From Pycnopodia helianthoides (taxonomy: Eukaryota > Echinodermata > Asteroidea > Forcipulatida > Asteriidae), in assembly GCA_032158295.1 (NCBI GenBank), contig CM063255.1, positions 7,097,501-7,161,500 of the forward strand: a DNA stretch of 64,000 nt. Reading direction: 5' to 3'. The translations under genes and the position numbers were made by a program. This document shows, piece by piece, positions 58,974-64,000 of the stretch. How positions within the stretch are numbered: the first letter of the stretch is position 1; each line of letters opens with the position of its first letter. The notes under the pieces are model-generated. The model did no database searches. It was given only the letters and a program-made list of their open reading frames with translations, and was not told the DNA's origin.

Positions 58974-59350
58974 TTAAGGAACATTACAGAATTGGTAAGA
59001 AAAAAACTGTAAAATATACTTTGATCACAGATTTACACAAAACTTACACGGTCCAATGATGATGATAGTAGAAAACATCCCTTGAAATATTTCTGTCTGA
59101 AATGTCATATTTGATGACTAATTTTTCGATTGGAGTTTATCGCTCAGTGAGCGTTTTATTCATTTGTTGAACCTATATGATTTCATGCAAATGTGTAATC
59201 GGTTTTTCTCTATTTTCTCGTGACCCAGATGGCCGATCGATCTCAAACCTCTACAGGTTTGTCAGTTTATGTATGGTGGATTACATAAAGTGCTTACACT
59301 GCCAGCAACTGTTTTGTTAGCAAAAACCAATTCTGTAATGTTCCTTTAAA
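58974..59350. repeat. Family A TIR element, copy 5
   Basis: The ends are TTAAGGAACATTACAGAATT and AATTCTGTAATGTTCCTTTA. It ends about 34 bp before a DYRK splice acceptor. A lone family A end (58,839-58,872) lies just upstream. Confidence 0.88.
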
Positions 59351-59384
59351 GTTTCTCTCCCGTCTTGTGATTTTCCCCGAACAG

Positions 59385-59572
59385 AAGTTGACCTCCTCCA
59401 GCCTCCCTCCAGCCATGACCACCAGCAACACCACATTTCCTCAGCTCAGCCTCGGACCCAGGGGGATCAGCAATGTGGAAACGTTACCCCAGCTGAGTAA
59501 CTTACACGGCAACCTCGTATCCACTCACAACGCAAGTGAACAGGCGCGGTTACATCGTCAGAAGACTCACAT
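59385..59572 (+). CDS. Class II DYRK kinase, second common exon
   Basis: It is 188 nt after CCCCGAACAG, entering in phase 0 and leaving in phase 2 at GTGAGT. It encodes about 62 Ser/Thr/Asn/Leu-rich residues (KLTSSSLPPAMTTSNTTFPQ..., then ...SEQARLHRQKTH). Low-complexity N-termini of this kind precede the NAPA region in DYRK2/3. No domain is recognised in it. The frame is continuous with neighbours on both sides. The acceptor's pyrimidine tract directly follows the end of a family A element. Confidence 0.72.
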
Positions 59573-60840
59573 GTGAGTAGAATCATTTATCCTGAAGACG
59601 AGCAGAGTACACTGTTCGAAACGTCAAGATCACACAGGCTATTTTCAGGCCCACACTCTCACAAAAGAGATTTACACACGGTTGTACCCGCAAGTTTACT
59701 GTTTATTTATAGTTCCTTCCTATTTTTCCAACACCATGCAAAGCTTCAAACATACTTAGTATGACTTTAATAGTAATAATACAATATTTGTAAAGGGCCA
59801 TCTACCTGTGACTAAACATATTCTGAGGCGCTGGAAAAATGAAAATTTGATACAAGCATATCATTACAAGATACTTAGATTATCAGGGAATGTAATTACA
59901 CATTAAAGAGAGACTTGCACACTGATAAAAAAACCATGTGAACGAGCACAATATAATAGAGTCAGTCATATCTGGTCATAATGCAATGCCGAACAAATGC
60001 GTTTTTTTTTAAAGCTTACTTATGTCCAGAGATTCTGTAGCTCGGGTGTTAATAATGGTAAATAGTTCCAGAGTTTGGGAGTGGATACTGAAAAGGCACG
60101 ATGGCCATAGGGTGGGGTTGTTTAGGGGCAGTAAGAAGAAAATGTTTGTAGATCGAAGACTGCGAATTGTAAGTGTAGTGACACCAATGAGCTCTGGGTG
60201 GGCTGAAACGTAGCTCTGCACACCTGTCGCAAAAAAATATCAGCACTTTGAGTTGCCTGTGGGGTTTGATAAAGTGCTAATTTAACCCACATCCACCTGT
60301 ACGTCCATTCCTGCCCACCTGAGCAACAGTCTATCAGCACTTGCAACACATGTGTCTTCCACTGCCCCGTGCCCAGGCATTATATCCTTCCTATTTTAAT
60401 CTCATTTCCGATTTTGTTTTTCCCCTTAGAAAATCGGTAAGATTGTAAATTAAAGTACCCTGAAATATCTACAAAGGCCTAAACCATGTAGGCCGGCACC
60501 TTGTTCTCAACAAGATTTTCCTCCCTTTTTTTTCAAGTGTCAAATATCACGCCTGCCATGCCAAACACAAAAGACAGGATTGCAACCAAAAATGGCGGAA
60601 ATTTTTTTTTACATTTCATAATGGGATTTGAACTCATGAGTCAGTCTCTTGGACATTTGGGCTCCCTTTTTTTTTGGGGGGGGGGGTGGAATTGGTCATT
60701 GCAACCCTCCAATACATAGGCACCACAGACTGGCACTAAATACATGTACCATACCTTCTAGGCTAGCATTGGGTGCATGGATTTCTTCTGTTCGCACAGC
60801 TGGTATTATGTGGAAACCTCATGGTTTGTGTACTGTGTGG
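59573..60840 (+). other. DYRK intron, part between 59.57 and 60.84 kb
   Basis: No exon is seen. The sequence includes a T9 and G10 run pair at about 60,668-60,687 and an AAAATGGCGGAAAT word at 60,588. There is nothing else I can name. Confidence 0.5.
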
Positions 60841-60844
60841 ACTT

Positions 60845-61140
60845 AGTCTTCACAGTCTCCTGTGGTATTTTGTGGCAAGAACCAGTTGGGCAGGAGAGTA
60901 CAGTGGCTTGTCTATACAAGACGTATAGTTTCCACAGTCTCATGTGGAATTTTGTGGCAAGAGCCAGTTGGGCAGGAGAGTATAAAGGCTTGTCTATACA
61001 AGACTTATAGTTTCCACAGTCTCATGTGGAATTTTGTGGCAAGAGCCAGTTTAGCAGGAGTGTGCACCTGTAGCAATAGGTTCTCCACAGTCTCTTGGGG
61101 ATTTTTTTGTGGTAAGAGCCAGTTAAAAAGGAGAGTAAAC
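60845..61140 (+). repeat. Tandem CACAGTCTC repeats, about 71-82 bp period
   Basis: Units starting with CACAGTCTC occur at 60,851, 60,933, 61,015 and 61,086, each followed by TTTTGTGGCAAGAGCCAGTT-like sequence. They merge into the larger 212-bp duplication that follows. Confidence 0.8.
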
Positions 61141-61500
61141 TGAAAGTAACAGGGTCAAGGGGTGGCAATTAAGGTAGCTCTTTGTTTGCTTGGTTCTGAT
61201 GGAATAAAATCGTAATAATAACAATGACCATCTCTTGCTTGCTTACCAAGCTTATTGTGGTTGTTGTTTTGTAATATTAACAGAGAACAGGTTCTCCACA
61301 GTCTCTTGGGGATTTTTTTGTGGTAAGAGCCAGTTAAAAAGGAGAGTAAACCAATAGTAACAGGGTCAAGTGGTGGCAATTAAGGTAGCTTTTTGTTTGC
61401 TTGGTTTTGATGGAATAAAATCGTAATAATAACAATGATCATCTCTCGCTTGCTTTACCAAGCTTATTGTGGTTGTTGTTTTGTAATATTAACAGAGAAC
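61072..61500 (+). repeat. 212-bp tandem duplication including a splice acceptor
   Basis: The block from AGGTTCTCCACAGTC at about 61,078 through TTGTAATATTAACAGAGAAC recurs one period of about 211-212 bp later and runs into the real exon start at 61,496. The upstream unit therefore keeps a copy of the acceptor and the first five exon bases at 61,284-61,288. Identity by eye is above 95 percent. Confidence 0.85.
61284..61322 (+). other. Possible 39-nt poison exon in the DYRK gene
   Basis: The duplicated acceptor (AATATTAACAG) opens at 61,284 and a donor-like TTGTG|GTAAGAG follows at 61,322/61,323. Inclusion between 59,572 and 61,496 adds 39 nt, keeps phase 2, and creates a TGA codon across the next junction (TG from the pseudoexon, A from the exon at 61,496). 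This is a reading of the sequence, not evidence of use. Confidence 0.25.
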
Positions 61501-61569
61501 GGGAAGCTAATAAATCCGACAGTCCCAAGAAGGATGCAATGGGTCATCGATTACCACTTACGCCTGGGG
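61496..61569 (+). CDS. Class II DYRK kinase, third common exon
   Basis: The exon is 74 nt, phase 2 in and phase 1 out, between TAATATTAACAG and GTAAGT. It encodes EREANKSDSPKKDAM and then GHRLPLTPG, where the LTP before the following helix resembles the TPE/LTA-type residues just before the NAPA region of DYRK2-4. The same acceptor exists as a decoy 212 bp upstream. The frame is continuous on both sides. Confidence 0.75.
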
Positions 61570-61732
61570 GTAAGTGACATTCAAAAGTGGTAAAACAGGA
61601 TAAAAAACAAATGTGCAGTACCATTTGTTACTGGTTTCCTGCTAATTTTTGCTCTGCAGAAATCTGTTGAGAACTATTTTCTGCTATTAAAGCAGCTCTA
61701 AGAAATTGGGGCCAGCTCCAACGTGCAGAAAC

Positions 61733-62310
61733 ATGTGCCATCAATGCAGCTAGGTTGATTTCTACTAAGCTATGCTTTCACTCATTACAGAAGCCTTGAA
61801 GTTCTAACGAGTTCTGAACTTTTGCTCTGCAGAAATCTTCTTGAGAAATATTTGCTGCCAAGCCCAGCTCTGTGTCTAAACATGTGCCATCAATGCAGCG
61901 TGGGTTGATTTTGCTAAGCTATGCTTTCACAGAAGCATTGAAGTTTTATCGAGATCCCAATTTTTGTTCTGCAGAATTCTGTTGGGAACATTTTTCTGCT
62001 AAGCAGCTCTATGAATTTGTGCCCAGCTTTGTGTGTAAACACGTGCAGAAACATGTGCCATCAATGCAGCGTGGGTTGATTTTACTAAGCTATGCTTTCA
62101 CTCATTACAGAAGCATTGAAGTTTTATCGAGATCCCAATTTTTGTTTTGCAGTATTCTGTTGGGAACATTTTTCTGCTAAGCAACTCTATGAATTTGTGC
62201 CCAGCTCTGTGTCTAAACACATGCAGAAACATGTGCCATCAATGCAGCGTGGGTTTGTTTTACTAAGCTATGCTTTCACTCATTACAGAAGCCCTGAAGT
62301 TCTACCGAGA
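61733..62310 (+). repeat. Tandem array carrying copies of a DYRK exon's 5' end
   Basis: Units starting ATGTGCCATCAATGCAG occur at 61,733, 61,882, 62,053 and 62,231 (spacings 149, 171 and 178). Each contains AAGCTATGCTTTCAC, then an acceptor ACAG, then a stretch homologous to the first bases of the exon at 62,289. Exon-like starts are at 61,791, 61,933 and 62,111. Units also contain a family D-like CAGCTCTATGAATTTGTGCCC block. Confidence 0.88.
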
Positions 62311-62452
62311 TCGTCTTACGGCCTACGAGCAATCAGAGGTACTAGACCATACAGATATATGGTTTCTCGGACCGGAGGCCAAGAAGATTGAAGGGGTACA
62401 GGGAGCCGCTCAGAACAACGGCTATGATGATGAGAACGGATCCTATTTAAAG
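62289..62452 (+). CDS. Class II DYRK kinase, NAPA-region exon
   Basis: The exon is 164 nt, phase 1 in, phase 0 out, between CTCATTACAG and AAG|GTAGTG. It encodes EALKFYRDRLTAYEQSEVL, DIWFLGPEAKKIEG, then NNGYDDENGSYLK. This is the conserved N-terminal autophosphorylation accessory segment and DYRK-homology box directly before the kinase domain of DYRK2/3/4-type kinases. The EQSE form is closer to DYRK4 and fly smi35A than to vertebrate DYRK2, which I recall having a different motif there. These kinases autophosphorylate an activation-loop Tyr during synthesis and then act on Ser/Thr. The kinase domain is expected just beyond the window or in later exons not visible here. Confidence 0.9.
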
Positions 62453-64000
62453 GTAGTGTTTAGAGCAGTGGAGCCATCTTGGTTTTTTCCTTCCTTCCAT
62501 CGTGTCCATTGTAATAATTTGAAACTCAAATTGAGGCTGGAAGGATAAAGTAGTCGACGGCCCCTTTTTGTTATGCTGAGAAACAATATTTATACCTTGC
62601 ATAGAAGATAAGAAACTAGGCACAGTGTATTCATTATGTTCAACAAAATATACCTTTTTCTATATCAACGTCACAGCCCGAGTTTTTGCCAACCAAGGTT
62701 GGAAAATTATGGGAGGCCATAAATGCAAAGCAAAAACAGACAGCCACAGTCTGTAACAATGTTACACAAGTATTCAAAAATTGTGTTGAGTTTGTTGGAA
62801 GCAACCGATCATGGGATGTATCTTTTTTTAATTGAGAGTTTGCAGAAATGTTGAACACGATTGAATGTTTTGCTAACATTCGGCCGTCCATGCGGACCAG
62901 TGTGGTTTGTTTACCAACAATAAATAGAAAAAGGTCTTAGGTGGTATTTTGAAAGTGAGGTTGATGAGGCATTCATTTCACCAGTGCATTTCTTGCATAG
63001 GAAGACAAGGAATTAGACACAGCATTTTCATTCTGTTTCAAGACAGCATTTTGGAAGTATAAGGCTGTGTCCGAAGTGGTGGCTATAAACTGTTATCACT
63101 CTGTCAGGCTCCCTGACTACCAAGGGCTAAAAATAGTTCTATTTCTCATTACACCAAAGGGTAAGTGCCAGACTATTTTTCCTTCCAGCCTCGATTTGTC
63201 TGGAAGAGAAACAAGATGGCCGCACTGTGATACAGGTCTATGGCTACAACTTTGAGATGCAGGGATTCTGTCTGTGCATGCTGGATTTTTAATTTCTATA
63301 TTGGTTGTACTAGCTCCGAAACATTCTAAAATGCCTTGATTATAAATTGTTAGTGTACACAGTCCCTGAATGATTGCAATCAGATAGATCTAGCTGCGGG
63401 GGGGCTTAGTGCAGTTAATAACATTTGTTTGCCCCTTGAGTGCATGCATGTGTAGCTCATCCTGATTAAAGATAATATGAGTGGGATTACAGTTTGCCTT
63501 CAGCCAATGGCAATACAAAAAAAGTTCGCCAATTTCACACAATTGCCCATCGGTGGTTTGTAAATTATTTGTGTGTGACTGTCTTAAAGGGTGCGCACAA
63601 CATTGGTACGGTTGAAAATACAAATGTTCACAGAGTTGCGCATAACTTACATGGTATAAAGATGGTCATGGTGGAAAACTTCCCTTGAAATAGTTCTGCT
63701 TGAAATGCTATTGTTTTTAGGAAAGGAGTAAAACAATCAGTCTTTATCTCGGTGATAAAATCTGATGTTTGAAAACAGTGACAAAATATAAAAGAGGGTT
63801 TTTCACTATTTTCTCGCAACTGCGATGACCGATTGAGCTTAAACTTTAACATGTTTGTTATTTCATGTATATGTGTTGGGTCACATACAGTGCAGTGCCA
63901 ATGGTGTACATGTGCTTTAAAGGGTGCGCACAACATTGGTACATTTAAAACTAGGATGAATAGGGAAGCAGCAGACCAAAGGATTATCTTAACACTTGAC
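62453..64000 (+). other. DYRK intron running off the right edge
   Basis: No kinase-domain exon (Gly loop, VAIK, HCD or DFG-type motifs) was found here. A family C-related element lies at 63,584-63,920. The remaining AT-rich sequence is featureless to me. Confidence 0.6.
63584..63920. repeat. Family C-related TIR element, copy 3
   Basis: It begins TTAAAGGGTGCGCACAACAT and ends ATGTGCTTTAA. The interior holds the shared GAGAAAATAGTG core in reverse (CACTATTTTCTCGCAAC). A second copy of its left end starts at once at 63,916. Confidence 0.7.

Noticed and set aside
60845..61500. CRISPR-like regularly spaced repeats
   Set aside because: The units are tandem intron duplications in animal DNA with no constant repeat and unique spacers, and no cas genes.
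61872..62391. Frames of about 100 codons in the array near 62 kb
   Set aside because: They are read through decoy exon copies and intron sequence. Only the last copy continues into a full DYRK exon.
62453..64000. Kinase-domain exons
   Set aside because: No Gly loop, catalytic loop or activation-loop motifs could be found in any frame. They presumably lie beyond the window.

Overview
The window is animal nuclear DNA. It has long introns, GT-AG splice sites, AT-rich intergenic sequence and dense short inverted-repeat elements, with no prokaryotic operon structure. The two recognisable genes are deuterostome-like, and the short TIR elements resemble those I associate with echinoderm, especially sea star, genomes. 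That placement is from memory and is an inference.

Two protein-coding genes are supported, both on the + strand. The first (about 2.5-10.96 kb) is a USPL1-type SUMO isopeptidase. It has five coding exons, a catalytic Cys box, a Cys-pair zinc ribbon, a His/Asp box and a long low-complexity tail ending in acidic-aromatic motifs. Its reading frame is broken twice in this assembly, each time consistent with one missing base: once just before the catalytic His (about 7776-7790) and once in the tail (8722-8836). The second gene occupies roughly 17.6-64 kb and runs off the right edge. It is a class II DYRK kinase (DYRK2/3/4 type). Only its N-terminal exons lie in the window, ending with the NAPA region that precedes the kinase domain. 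Up to four candidate first exons (17.99, 34.2, 40.8 and 54.5 kb) end in the same phase and could splice to the common exon at 57,969, suggesting alternative promoters. The 17.99 kb one may instead be a 5'-UTR leader of the 34.2 kb one.

The rest is intronic and intergenic sequence filled with dispersed elements: several 150-490 bp TIR (MITE-like) families labelled A to K here, tRNA-derived SINEs, large inverted repeats and local tandem duplications. Families A, B and C share an internal core although their ends differ. The most unusual structures are at 61.0-62.45 kb. There the introns in front of two DYRK exons have been tandemly duplicated together with the splice acceptors and the first bases of the exons, leaving decoy acceptors and a possible 39-nt poison exon. 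No virus, toxin, CRISPR, rRNA or intact transposase/reverse transcriptase gene was recognised.
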